Below, in pieces: positions 18,859 through 27,286 of a DNA stretch of 51,037 nt. The stretch's first letter is position 1. Each line of letters begins with the position of its first letter. The notes beneath the pieces were generated by a model. That model was not told the DNA's origin and did no database searches. It saw only the letters and a program-made list of their open reading frames with translations. A program made the position numbers and the translations under genes. Origin of the DNA: a virus; the IMG/VR virus record IMGVR_UViG_3300042392_002243, positions 1 through 51,037 of that record; one strand, given 5' to 3'.

Positions 18859-20547
18859 ATGGCTAATAAAATAGAAATATTCGAAAATACACTTCTTAAA
18901 CTACTAGTTAGAAGAGGTATGGATGCTGATAGACAAAAAATTGTTCTTTCAGAGGGTGAGTTGGGTTATACAACAGATACAAATAGGTTATATGTAGGTG
19001 ATGGTCAGACAACAGGAGGTATATTAGTAGGTGGAAATAAATTTTTAGGATCTGTAGTTAATGTAACTACTTTAGCTGGAGCAGCTGTAAATGATATTGC
19101 TTATTCATCTAATACAGATAAACTTTATTACTTTAAAGGAGGCGATTATACTGATATAAGTAACTGGGAGGTTGTGGGAGGTACGTACGAGCCTGGTAAC
19201 AACACTATTACCATAGGATCTACTAATGATATTACTGTTGGTACTATTTCTGCTACAAATATAACTCGTGATTTAGTATCGGATAATATAGTACTAAACA
19301 CAACAAATAGAATATCTCTATCTTCTAACATTCAAATTGATAGTATACGAGGTTTAAATAGCAGCTCTATAGAATTACCAGTTAATCTTAGAATAGGCGA
19401 TATAAGTTATCAGTGGCCTAGCGGTGGCGTACCTAACAATAGCTATTTAAAATCTGATATATCAGGTAATCTTTCTTGGAATAATTACATTGACGTAGAG
19501 ACCACCAATTTTGTATATAATTCAGCAGGAATTATACCTGTTGGTTCTATAATGCCGTTTATTTCCTCAGCTAATGCCCCTACAGGGTGGTTATTGTGCA
19601 ATGGTCAAAGTGTTTTAGGAACGGCTTATAGTGAGTTATCAGCAGTTATTGGAACTTCTTTTGGTGGTGACGGTACAAGTTTTAATGTACCGAATTTAAT
19701 TAACAAGACCCTCTACGGAGTAAATAATTTACCAGGGTCATCCACTCTCTATGGTGTCTCATCCGGTACTAATTCTTTATTAAGTGCGACAGGCGCTCTT
19801 TATATAATAAAAGCTAAACCTGACGGAGTTGCAAGAGTTAGCATGTCGGTGAGCAGTCCACTATGTGCATCAGTCAATGGTACACAGCAAGGTGGTAGCT
19901 TTAATCCACTATCAGGAATTGTAAGCATAGGCCTAACTACAACATCTCTTACAGCAGATACTACTATTTTAGGAGGATTTGTAGCTGATAGATACGGTAG
20001 AGTTTTAAGAACAGTGGATGATCCTTCACCGCCTCCGTTTGATCCAGGCCCTGGAACAAGACCAACATATAACGGTGGTATTTCACCTATAGCGTTTTTT
20101 AGAACACCAGCTTATATTTTATACCAAGGTTATACAACTGCTTCAACTAGTTACAGATTTACTATGTCTGCATATCCTTTTATCACAGATAATACTGGTG
20201 TAAGAGTTGGCAGCGGAACTTTTTACAGTGTACCGCCTACTGCAAAAAATCTTATAGTTGATACTAGTATATACAAGCGTGGTCCTGATGCTGGTAATAT
20301 AGAACGAATTCTTGCATCTGCTCCAAACATCTCACTTGTAGAGGATGTAAGCTTAAGAACATTAGGCAATAATGAGTTTCTTATTGGAGTTAACAGAGCA
20401 GACGGCGCTGGTGATTCGGTTCAAAACTCCACACAGTGTATTATTCCTCTATCTGCTACTCCAACCGGCCATCTAGTAGCTGCTTTTAGAGCATCAGCAT
20501 CAGTCAACGATGCTTATTGGATAAGAGTGGTAGGTTATACACTTTAA
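18859..20547 (+). CDS. Tail fibre with Mtd-N-like and collar domains (paralogue 2)
   Basis: 562 residues. Residues about 12-55 repeat the Mtd-N-like module of the upstream gene (L-L-V-R-R-G-M-D, I-V-L-S-E-G-E-L-G-Y-T-T-D-T-N-R-L-Y-V-G-D-G). Residues about 225-285 are a phage tail collar domain: I-P-V-G-S-I-M-P-F, A-P-T-G-W-L-L-C-N-G-Q-S, F-G-G-D-G-T-S-F-N-V-P-N-L. The C-terminal 270 residues are beta-rich and unrecognised. No good late promoter precedes it (13-nt gap only), so it is probably cotranscribed with paralogue 1. Confidence 0.8.
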   Translation: MANKIEIFENTLLKLLVRRGMDADRQKIVLSEGELGYTTDTNRLYVGDGQTTGGILVGGNKFLGSVVNVTTLAGAAVNDIAYSSNTDKLYYFKGGDYTDISNWEVVGGTYEPGNNTITIGSTNDITVGTISATNITRDLVSDNIVLNTTNRISLSSNIQIDSIRGLNSSSIELPVNLRIGDISYQWPSGGVPNNSYLKSDISGNLSWNNYIDVETTNFVYNSAGIIPVGSIMPFISSANAPTGWLLCNGQSVLGTAYSELSAVIGTSFGGDGTSFNVPNLINKTLYGVNNLPGSSTLYGVSSGTNSLLSATGALYIIKAKPDGVARVSMSVSSPLCASVNGTQQGGSFNPLSGIVSIGLTTTSLTADTTILGGFVADRYGRVLRTVDDPSPPPFDPGPGTRPTYNGGISPIAFFRTPAYILYQGYTTASTSYRFTMSAYPFITDNTGVRVGSGTFYSVPPTAKNLIVDTSIYKRGPDAGNIERILASAPNISLVEDVSLRTLGNNEFLIGVNRADGAGDSVQNSTQCIIPLSATPTGHLVAAFRASASVNDAYWIRVVGYTL

Positions 20548-20552
20548 TAATT

Positions 20553-20714
20553 ATGAATGAAGTAATAGTTGAAGGTCTAGAACCGAACGACTTTGTAGTT
20601 CTTGAGAAAATTCTTAAAACATATAAGGTTTCTCTAGAAAGCGATGTGTCGTTTGACGATATATTAAATCTACACAATAAGGTACGACAGGTAATAGATT
20701 ATCTAGAGGAATAA
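20553..20714 (+). CDS. Small acidic protein, unknown function
   Basis: 53 residues from the ATG at 20553, chosen over an in-frame TTG at 20517 that would overlap the fibre gene by 31 nt. Predicted fully helical with Leu/Val heptad-like spacing (NDFVVLEKILKTYKV, LNLHNKVRQVIDYLE), consistent with a small coiled-coil. It sits among fibre genes, where small helical proteins are sometimes fibre chaperones or anchors; that is guesswork. Confidence 0.6.
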   Translation: MNEVIVEGLEPNDFVVLEKILKTYKVSLESDVSFDDILNLHNKVRQVIDYLEE

Positions 20715-20717
20715 ATA
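20710..20717 (+). promoter_or_regulatory. Late promoter AATAAATA
   Basis: Overlaps the stop codon of the preceding small gene and ends 6 nt before the GTG at 20724, which decides the start of the next gene. Confidence 0.6.
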
Positions 20718-20723
20718 TTGTAT

Positions 20724-20936
20724 GTGGGTAGCATACGAGAATATACACTAGGTGAAGAGTTTTCAGACTTTGTATTAGTAGATGAAAAGCGTAATAGTGT
20801 CATTATTAATATAGAAACAGAATATTTTAAAACCGTGTTTAAAGAATATAAACGATTAGGTTTTAAGCTAATACATGTTACGAGATTTAGTGATGAAGAG
20901 AAAGGTATGACTTGTGTCTTTGTAAAGGAGCCATAA
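20724..20936 (+). CDS. Small protein of unknown function (70 aa)
   Basis: GTG start at 20724, preferred over a TTG at 20718 because the late element 20710-20717 ends exactly 6 nt upstream. The predicted fold is alpha/beta: a DFVLVDEKRNSVIINIETEY strand-rich part, then a helix (Y-F-K-T-V-F-K-E-Y-K-R-L-G) and a strand ending T-C-V-F-V-K. The D-E-K/I-E-T pattern suggests a small ferredoxin-like fold, but no family is recognised. It lies between fibre and lectin-like genes and is probably late. Confidence 0.55.
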   Translation: MGSIREYTLGEEFSDFVLVDEKRNSVIINIETEYFKTVFKEYKRLGFKLIHVTRFSDEEKGMTCVFVKEP

Positions 20937-20944
20937 GATAAATA
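20937..20944 (+). promoter_or_regulatory. Late promoter GATAAATA
   Basis: Ends 6 nt before the ATG at 20951; overlaps the end of the preceding gene. Confidence 0.65.
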
Positions 20945-20950
20945 TATAAT

Positions 20951-21799
20951 ATGCAGTATCCGGTATTGAATAGTGACTCTAAGGCTATAAACCTAGCTTC
21001 AAAGGACAGCTATTCCTGTCTATATGATTTGGTATGGTCCTTTGATTACGCTATAAGTGGCAATCCTAGTACTGAAGCAGGATTCACTGTATTCTTAACA
21101 ACGTCAAGCTCTAAACTATCCGGAGGTAGTGCTGGCATAGACTTAGGCTACTCTGGAGTGCAGTCTTTTGGATTACCATATAGCGTAAAACCAGGTGTTT
21201 CTGGTGCTGCAATAGGTATCGGATTCGATACTACAGGGTTGTTTGCTGCTTCTGCTACATCAGGGGCTTTTGTACGAGATGGCATTGATTATAGAAAGGT
21301 AAAGAAAAACTCAATTTCTATAAGAGGTAAGGCTCCTGACTTCAGTTACAATAATTACTCTTACAATGTAGCTATTTCTTCTCTTAATTCTACTTTTTCA
21401 ATAGTAGAGAGCGCAGTTAACTTTAAAACTGTAAGAGTGAGATTAGGTAATGTAGGGCGTACAATATATATCGACTATAGAAATAACCCTAAAGAGCAAT
21501 TTCAGCGTATACTAGAAAAAGATGTAAGTTTAGGTTTACCTATAACAGCTTTCTTACATGCAGGCGTTTCTTTTGTAACTCCTATTTCATCTAGTCAGTC
21601 AAAAGCTATTGGAAATATATTTATAAGAAATTTTCATGTAGAAGGATCCACGAAACCTAACCTTAATAAATCGGTTATTTCTGATCCTACTACTATACCA
21701 TCCTATACAGGTACTATGGAGTACGCTAAGGGTATTGTTACGCTTGTAAACTACGATCAGATACGCACCATGAATGGATCGGATATGTTTCCGTTTTAA
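20951..21799 (+). CDS. L-type lectin-like (concanavalin-fold) virion protein
   Basis: 282 residues. Residues about 25-130 resemble bacterial/legume L-type lectins: W-S-F-D-Y-A-I, S-T-E-A-G-F-T-V-F-L-T-T, G-I-D-L-G-Y-S-G, then A-A-I-G-I-G-F-D-T-T-G-L-F and K-N-S-I-S-I-R-G. The I-G-F-D-T strand carries the Asp expected near the carbohydrate/metal site. A later F-K-T-V-R-V-R-L strand and I-Y-I-D-Y fit the same sandwich. Likely a glycan-binding decoration or adhesin of the tail. Fold assignment is by motif only. Confidence 0.7.
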   Translation: MQYPVLNSDSKAINLASKDSYSCLYDLVWSFDYAISGNPSTEAGFTVFLTTSSSKLSGGSAGIDLGYSGVQSFGLPYSVKPGVSGAAIGIGFDTTGLFAASATSGAFVRDGIDYRKVKKNSISIRGKAPDFSYNNYSYNVAISSLNSTFSIVESAVNFKTVRVRLGNVGRTIYIDYRNNPKEQFQRILEKDVSLGLPITAFLHAGVSFVTPISSSQSKAIGNIFIRNFHVEGSTKPNLNKSVISDPTTIPSYTGTMEYAKGIVTLVNYDQIRTMNGSDMFPF

Positions 21800-21806
21800 A
21801 TAAATA
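21799..21806 (+). promoter_or_regulatory. Late promoter AATAAATA
   Basis: Immediately follows the stop of the lectin-like gene and ends 7 nt before the ATG at 21814. Confidence 0.65.
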
Positions 21807-21813
21807 ATATTAT

Positions 21814-22596
21814 ATGCCTACCAACTTTAACGACTTTACACAAGGTACTACTCTATCTGAAACAGATCAGATAGTAGGGTTTACAAATACTAACGCTGGA
21901 GGCGAGCGTAAGTGGTTACTGGGAAATTTAAGAAACTCATTAATAACTGGTGCAGCAACAACAATAGATACTGAGAACTTAGCAGCAAATAAAGCGCTAG
22001 TATCGGACGCTAGTGGTAAAGTTGGCGCTTCATCTGTTACTTCTACAGAGATCGGATATCTAGGAGGTGTTACCACAAACGTACAACAAAGTCTAGTTCC
22101 AGCAGGAGCTGTTATGTCTTTCGCTATGTCAGCAGCGCCAACTGGATGGCTTGAATGTAACGGCCAAGCAGTTAATCGTTCAGGTCCTAGTGGTTATCCA
22201 GCTTTATTTGCTGCAATTGGTACTACTTACGGTGTAGGTGATAATAGCACAACATTTAACTTACCAGATTTAAGAGGTGAGTTTATAAGAGGTTGGGATA
22301 ATAGTAGAGGTGTAGACACGGGTCGCACGTTCGGTTCGAGTCAAAAAGGTACTATTACTATAGTTGATCCAAGTAATACTTCTAATAACGTAGCAGGAAT
22401 TTATGCACAGTCAGATTATAATACAACTACCTTTGCACCAATTGCTGGGTATGATATAATTAATATTGCAAATTATGCAGGGGTGTATCGATCTAGTATT
22501 GTGGGTATGGGAGCTGGGGCACTTGAGACAAATGGTTTCGGTCAAGGTGCAACAAGACCTCGCAACATCGCGATGTTTTATTGCATTAAATTCTAA
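21814..22596 (+). CDS. Short tail fibre with phage collar domain
   Basis: 260 residues. The N-terminal 90 residues hold a D-F-T-Q-G-T-x-L-S-E-T-D-Q-I-V-G attachment motif and a spacer. Residues about 94-150 are a tail collar domain: V-P-A-G-A-V-M-S-F, A-P-T-G-W-L-E-C-N-G-Q-A-V, G-D-N-S-T-T-F-N-L-P-D-L-R-G-E-F-I-R-G-W-D. It ends in the classic T-R-P-R-N-I-A-M-F-Y-C-I-K-F terminus of collar-type fibres (T4 gp12-like). Probable receptor-binding short fibre; complete by family standards. Confidence 0.85.
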   Translation: MPTNFNDFTQGTTLSETDQIVGFTNTNAGGERKWLLGNLRNSLITGAATTIDTENLAANKALVSDASGKVGASSVTSTEIGYLGGVTTNVQQSLVPAGAVMSFAMSAAPTGWLECNGQAVNRSGPSGYPALFAAIGTTYGVGDNSTTFNLPDLRGEFIRGWDNSRGVDTGRTFGSSQKGTITIVDPSNTSNNVAGIYAQSDYNTTTFAPIAGYDIINIANYAGVYRSSIVGMGAGALETNGFGQGATRPRNIAMFYCIKF

Positions 22597-22709
22597 TTTA
22601 ATTAGTAACGTATAATCTACTAAATAGGAGAGATAACGGATTGGCGAATAAATATAAAAAGCCAAATGAATCTGATTCTCTCACTATTAAAAAGTAAATT
22701 ATACGAAAG
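22597..22709 (+). other. 113-nt intergenic region with mixed promoter-like signals
   Basis: Contains a TATAAT (22611-22616), an AGGAG-like purine run (22626-22632) that is rare in this genome, a late-type AATAAATA (22647-22654), and two possible micro-ORFs: TTG 22641-22697 (18 codons) and ATG 22666-22716 (16 codons), the second overlapping the ATG at 22710. None is convincing as a gene. The late element is the likely promoter of 22710-26163, though its spacing to the start (55 nt) is unlike the others. Confidence 0.4.
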
Positions 22710-23183
22710 ATGCTGATTAGACCATTAGATGAGAATAATTTATTACCTTCAGTAACTGATGAGCCAGAAATATATCAGTTGCAGGAGCCTTATGTATCTC
22801 TCCCACCGAAAATAAACAATTTTTTTCCTATTAGATTACAGGGAGAGGATTCTTCCTTTATAAATATAACCCTAGTCGGGGGAGGTGTTGCAGGGGTTAA
22901 TAATATAGGTACTATTAACTGTGAAAATATAGCCGTTTTAGACGATTTGTGCAATTTCGGATATAAAGTAAAAATACAAGAAACAGGCGAAACTCTAAGT
23001 AGAATAAGTCGCACTACGTTTACTAATGAGGTCAGCTCGTTAGTTCTTAGCTTGGTAAGTTATGATTTAGGATGGCAGCTGACAACAGCAGACCCATACA
23101 ATATCTATTATAACAATAGACTTACACCTATAGGTTTATTTACAGGTACACAAAATTTAAGCGTAATATATACAAATGAGTGA
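22710..23183 (+). CDS. Virion-associated protein of unknown function
   Basis: 157 residues, beginning MLIRPLDENNLLPSV. Predicted beta-rich, with a Gly-rich turn (LVGGGVAGVNNIG) near residue 55 and two further hydrophobic strands. Its last 8 bases overlap the start of the giant repeat fibre gene downstream, suggesting coupled translation and a shared structure, for example as the fibre's attachment protein. No family recognised. Confidence 0.6.
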   Translation: MLIRPLDENNLLPSVTDEPEIYQLQEPYVSLPPKINNFFPIRLQGEDSSFINITLVGGGVAGVNNIGTINCENIAVLDDLCNFGYKVKIQETGETLSRISRTTFTNEVSSLVLSLVSYDLGWQLTTADPYNIYYNNRLTPIGLFTGTQNLSVIYTNE

Positions 23184-26163
23184 GATTAATTATAATATAG
23201 GATTATGCGGAGAGTTTAGATTGACTGTTCTAGATAATAAAACAGTTATTAGCGATACAGGATGGTGTAAGAATACTATATTATCTGGTGGTCTAGCGTA
23301 CCTCGCTGATAACTCTCTTCTTCAAAGCTTAAATTATATTGAATTTGGTACCGACGGATCTAATGTAGGAGATTATACACTAGCAGGAGTAATGTCACCC
23401 TGTTTAAATACAGAGTTAGCTAATATCTCGAGTAACAATATTCAATATTACCCCGTTAATAAAAGCACGCAGGTATATTACTCTACTTACAGTTCGTCTT
23501 ATGTAACAGCGAGAGATGAAGTAATAAGTGAGTTCTGCATTAAAACAATAGATAAGACTGGGTTCTCTAGAGCAGTTTTACCTATACCTGTTACAGTAAG
23601 CGTAGGTCAAAATGTAAATTTCGAATATAGAGTATCAGTCGATTATAACAACGAGAACATCTCTAATGTAGAGTTTGTGACATATGATGGTAGTAGCTTC
23701 TTTATTCCGGTAACCTCCAAGGTATTTAACTTACCTAACTTTGATAATGATTTAAATAAAGCTGGAAGATTAATAGATGATTATCCAATGGTATTGTTGC
23801 AAAACAATGAGGATCTACCTTCGTTCGGTGATACGTATCCAGCTACTGAGATATATGCTATCAACAACTCACAACAACAATCAACGTTTGCTCCATCTAT
23901 CGTATATAGTGATATTGATTATAATTCAAGAAGTTATTCTGTAATTACAGAATATATGAATTTATCAGCTCCGCCAAACTCAGGGATATTTGAAAACATC
24001 AATACAGCATTACTTAAGTATAAAAATGATGGTGTTATACTTTCTAGATTTCAATATCCACTAGCTCTATATAGCACAAGCCTATATTACAATCCATCAG
24101 TCATTAATAGCAGCAATCTTATCTCTCTATACTATAAGTACACTTGGAGCGAAACCCTTACATCAACGTTTCAGACTCCAACTACATTTACCCTGTCTGC
24201 GCCTCAATTAATACCTTGCAATATTAACCTATTTGTTGATTTATTTCCTAATAGCTTTTTAACTATTCACAGTAATAATTTAACCGCTCCTAATGCACCA
24301 GGTAATACCTCAATAATTAGAGTATCTTTACTAAGCTCATATTTATATAATATAAATATTGACTATTTTTCTCCGGATATAGATTCATCTGCTTATCAGT
24401 ACGGACCTTCACCATACAAGATTATCGTTTTCGATAATAATAACGACCCTATATCTAATACCGGATATGTCTTCCCGGATGTATCAAAATCTTGGTCATA
24501 TAATACTGCACCTTTCGACTCTCTTAATTATTACAATGATAAATTAAGAAGGTTGTCGAACGAGACTATAAGTGGATCTATCTCCGGTACAACTCTATTA
24601 ACTAATATATCAGTAGGTAGTGACAGGAGCTATATAGACGTATTAGTGAATTCACCCTTTGTAGGAACTTCTTGGACTATAGTCTTAGATACTATGGTTA
24701 GAGAGTCAACACCTCTACCACTTCCAGAAGAGATTACACTAATAGATACTATAAGTGGCATAGCTATAATAGAAGATGGTACATTTGAATCTATAATAAC
24801 AAACTGCAACCAGGTATTTAGTTCAGGTGGTCAGGGAGTACAAATTATACCTATTGAGTTTGGTACCTATACCGGCTGGTTTGGTATATCGTATAATGCA
24901 TATACTGTACCTGATAAGTTTGATATTTCATGGAACGGTAATATGTATACATCAAAATATGTAGGAGAGGATGGATATAATAACGAGTTAATAGAAGCAG
25001 GAGTACCACTATCAAGTATTAATACTGCTAGCCCTGGCAACGGAACAGGCACTCTGTATATTTACAAACCACTACCGACTCCTTCGCAAGGTGTAGTAAC
25101 TGTAACTGGGCCTCTAGCAGGAACAGCATGGCAGGTAGGAGCTATCTGTCCAGGTACAAGTGACCCTACAAGTACGCTTAATCTTAAGACACCGCAATAT
25201 GATTTCGGCCCAGGAATACCTCTAAGTGCTGGACCTGTTATAACAGACATATTAGGTATATGGGCAAGAGAAGGATGGGTGAATGATAAGCCTTATTATA
25301 CTAACTATAATGCTAATGGAAGCTTAATATGGTCAGTATCGTCCTGGAAAATAACCATAGGCAACAATATCGTATTCATCTCTGAAGAAGATACGGAAGA
25401 TATAACCACTATTAGTCTATGGGAAAATGAAGGTAATCCTTACACTATTAATATAGATGGATTGCAGCTTATTACAACTACCATGCTTATCGATAATATA
25501 GCGAATATAGATAACGGTACGTTAAGCCCTGTAGCTGGTATACTGACTGTCACAGGTGGTATTATAAGCATAGGAAGCTTTAATGATGGTGCGTTAATTT
25601 CTAAAGGTTTAACAGTAATAACAAACAGCACTATCGATAATATAGGCAATATAGCAGATGGGTCTTTTGCATCGAGCGTGATATCAACTACCGGAACAAT
25701 AAATGGTAACATAGCGATTATTGAAAATGGAGCTATGGATTCGCCTGATAAAATATTCTTAACGTCTTTTATTAATTATATTTCACAAGCCGATGACGGT
25801 TCATTGGAGTCTGACGTTCTTATAACTCTTGAAAACGTAATAAGTTATATTTCTACTATTGATAATGGTTCATTAGGATCTACCAGCATACAGCTCATAA
25901 CAGATCTAATTACAAACTTAGCTACTATAGATGATAGTAGTTTAATATCTAACCGTCTAATGAGTATCATTAACAGCTCTATTATTAATATTGGTAATAT
26001 AGGTGACGGTAGTTTAATATCTAACCGTCTAATGAGTATCATTAATAGCTCTATTATTAATATAGGTACTATAGATGATAGTAGTTTAATATCTAACCGT
26101 CTAATGAGTATTATCGATATTATTAATTACATTACAAGTTTAGATGATGGCACCTTTGGGTAA
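23176..26163 (+). CDS. Large tail fibre with C-terminal 23-24 residue tandem repeats
   Basis: 995 residues. The N-terminus (G-L-C-G-E-F-R-L-T-V, then T-G-W-C-K-N-T-I-L-S-G-G-L-A-Y-L) is a common phage tail-protein head in which a fibre attaches and a G-W-x-x-N-x-I-L-x-x-G-L segment recurs. Residues about 130-765 are beta-rich. From about 778 to the end the chain consists of 23-24 residue repeats with the core I-D-D-G-S-L, followed by an Ile-rich strand pair. The last three copies are nearly identical at the DNA level. Regular Ile spacing suggests a beta-solenoid or fibrous shaft. Ends abruptly in D-D-G-T-F-G. Confidence 0.75.
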   Translation: MSEINYNIGLCGEFRLTVLDNKTVISDTGWCKNTILSGGLAYLADNSLLQSLNYIEFGTDGSNVGDYTLAGVMSPCLNTELANISSNNIQYYPVNKSTQVYYSTYSSSYVTARDEVISEFCIKTIDKTGFSRAVLPIPVTVSVGQNVNFEYRVSVDYNNENISNVEFVTYDGSSFFIPVTSKVFNLPNFDNDLNKAGRLIDDYPMVLLQNNEDLPSFGDTYPATEIYAINNSQQQSTFAPSIVYSDIDYNSRSYSVITEYMNLSAPPNSGIFENINTALLKYKNDGVILSRFQYPLALYSTSLYYNPSVINSSNLISLYYKYTWSETLTSTFQTPTTFTLSAPQLIPCNINLFVDLFPNSFLTIHSNNLTAPNAPGNTSIIRVSLLSSYLYNINIDYFSPDIDSSAYQYGPSPYKIIVFDNNNDPISNTGYVFPDVSKSWSYNTAPFDSLNYYNDKLRRLSNETISGSISGTTLLTNISVGSDRSYIDVLVNSPFVGTSWTIVLDTMVRESTPLPLPEEITLIDTISGIAIIEDGTFESIITNCNQVFSSGGQGVQIIPIEFGTYTGWFGISYNAYTVPDKFDISWNGNMYTSKYVGEDGYNNELIEAGVPLSSINTASPGNGTGTLYIYKPLPTPSQGVVTVTGPLAGTAWQVGAICPGTSDPTSTLNLKTPQYDFGPGIPLSAGPVITDILGIWAREGWVNDKPYYTNYNANGSLIWSVSSWKITIGNNIVFISEEDTEDITTISLWENEGNPYTINIDGLQLITTTMLIDNIANIDNGTLSPVAGILTVTGGIISIGSFNDGALISKGLTVITNSTIDNIGNIADGSFASSVISTTGTINGNIAIIENGAMDSPDKIFLTSFINYISQADDGSLESDVLITLENVISYISTIDNGSLGSTSIQLITDLITNLATIDDSSLISNRLMSIINSSIINIGNIGDGSLISNRLMSIINSSIINIGTIDDSSLISNRLMSIIDIINYITSLDDGTFG
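25924..26139 (+). repeat. Three tandem 72-bp repeats inside the large fibre gene
   Basis: Copies at 25924-25995, 25996-26067 and 26068-26139. Most of the sequence around TTTAATATCTAACCGTCTAA is identical in all three, and the phase is exactly 24 codons. Upstream degenerate protein repeats of the same motif (period 23-24 residues) begin near 25500. Confidence 0.9.
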
Positions 26164-26199
26164 TATTTTTTATAAAGTTGAGTTATTTTAATAAAAGAC

Positions 26200-26207
26200 A
26201 ATAAATA
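26200..26207 (+). promoter_or_regulatory. Late promoter AATAAATA
   Basis: Ends 5 nt before the ATG at 26213 in the 49-nt gap after the repeat fibre gene. Confidence 0.65.
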
Positions 26208-26212
26208 TAAAC

Positions 26213-27040
26213 ATGAATATTAATTTATCAACGATAAATGGAATCTTAAGCGGGAATATAAACCTTGCTTCTGCTACCGTAAAATCGCTTTTAACTCTTG
26301 AAGACAACTCCCCGGTTAAGAATTACCTCTCTGACTTTGCGAGCGGTACGATCAACTATATAAGTCAACCATTTATTACAGCTGTTAGCGCTAGTGGTGG
26401 TACTTATGGCTCTACTAAAGGCGCTTATTTATCAGCTAACTCTTGCTTATTTACAAATATAACCTCTGACTATACTAGTCAGACTGTTTATCTATATAAT
26501 TTCATTGACACTGGAGATCCTGCAACCAGTAATATTATATCTTGGCAAAACTTTTACAGTCCTACAATTATTGGAGCTACCACATTTAAAATAAACGATG
26601 ATAAGCTATTTAATTTAGTAGATGGAAGCTATTCCTACAAGACACTTTATAGAGATTTCCGCTTAAATCTCATTAACAACAACATCGGCAATTTACAAAA
26701 TTTAAACATAGGCTGCGCTCTATTATCCTCATCCTACACACCTGATGTTCAACATGCATCCTTCGGTACTATATCTTCACATATTATTTCACAAGTAACA
26801 GTACCAGGAACTTATGTTATTGATGGTGGTTTAAAATCTACACAAAACTATATTGAGTTTCCTGCAGGTACTGGTGTTATTAGTTCTGTAGTATTCTATG
26901 TTAGTAGTACAACTCCCGAAAACATTAAATTAATGGGGTACTATAATACAAGTAGCACTCTTTCACCTGCTACACTTACAGCTACAGGAAACGCATTATA
27001 TGTCAAGCTATATCAAAATACTATTTTTGACTTAGCGTAA
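26213..27040 (+). CDS. Tail fibre-like protein, last gene of the fibre cluster
   Basis: 275 residues, Ser/Thr/Asn/Ile-rich and predicted almost entirely beta. The N-terminus (N-I-N-L-S-T-I-N-G-I-L-S-G-N-I-N-L) has the alternating pattern of fibre attachment segments; V-S-A-S-G-G-T-Y-G-S-T-K-G-A-Y-L appears at about residue 58. No enzymatic motif, Cys pair or transmembrane segment. A virion role is inferred from composition, late promoter and position. It ends 3 nt from a convergent minus-strand gene. Confidence 0.6.
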   Translation: MNINLSTINGILSGNINLASATVKSLLTLEDNSPVKNYLSDFASGTINYISQPFITAVSASGGTYGSTKGAYLSANSCLFTNITSDYTSQTVYLYNFIDTGDPATSNIISWQNFYSPTIIGATTFKINDDKLFNLVDGSYSYKTLYRDFRLNLINNNIGNLQNLNIGCALLSSSYTPDVQHASFGTISSHIISQVTVPGTYVIDGGLKSTQNYIEFPAGTGVISSVVFYVSSTTPENIKLMGYYNTSSTLSPATLTATGNALYVKLYQNTIFDLA

Positions 27041-27043
27041 CAA

Positions 27044-27286
27044 TTAAATTCTACCAAGTACTGCCTCAACGGTGAGATCATGCTTCATTGAGTGAAATCT
27101 CTCTTCTATGTATTTTTGAAACGCTAGAGGCTTGACCCAATCGTCTGTCTCCATACTTTCACCGAGCTCTTCATACTTTTTTGATACTTGCTCGATACCC
27201 TCTATGAGACAAGCCCATCTAGTAAGCTCATCAATACCCATCTCTTTTACTTGTCCGTTTTTTAGTTCAAATTTGAATTTGTTCAT
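27044..27286 (-). CDS. Small protein of unknown function
   Basis: 80 residues, helical and moderately acidic (MNKFKFELKNGQVKEMGID, then a long helical region with WACLIEGIEQVSKKYEELG). An F-E-L-K-N-G-Q-V-K-E-M opening resembles small phage regulatory or tail-assembly proteins, but no family is recognised. Starts in an ATGA overlap with the membrane/zinc protein gene upstream, so it is the last gene of that unit. Confidence 0.6.
   Translation of the reverse strand: MNKFKFELKNGQVKEMGIDELTRWACLIEGIEQVSKKYEELGESMETDDWVKPLAFQKYIEERFHSMKHDLTVEAVLGRI

Noticed and set aside
17769-20547. Diversity-generating retroelement associated with the Mtd-like fibres
   Set aside because: No reverse transcriptase, accessory gene or template/variable repeat pair is visible in the window; the shared module is the conserved N-terminal one.
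25440-26042. Open frames on the minus strand across the fibre repeats
   Set aside because: They arise because the 72-bp repeat lacks stops in reverse; the peptide repeats are the mirror of the I-D-D-G-S-L units.
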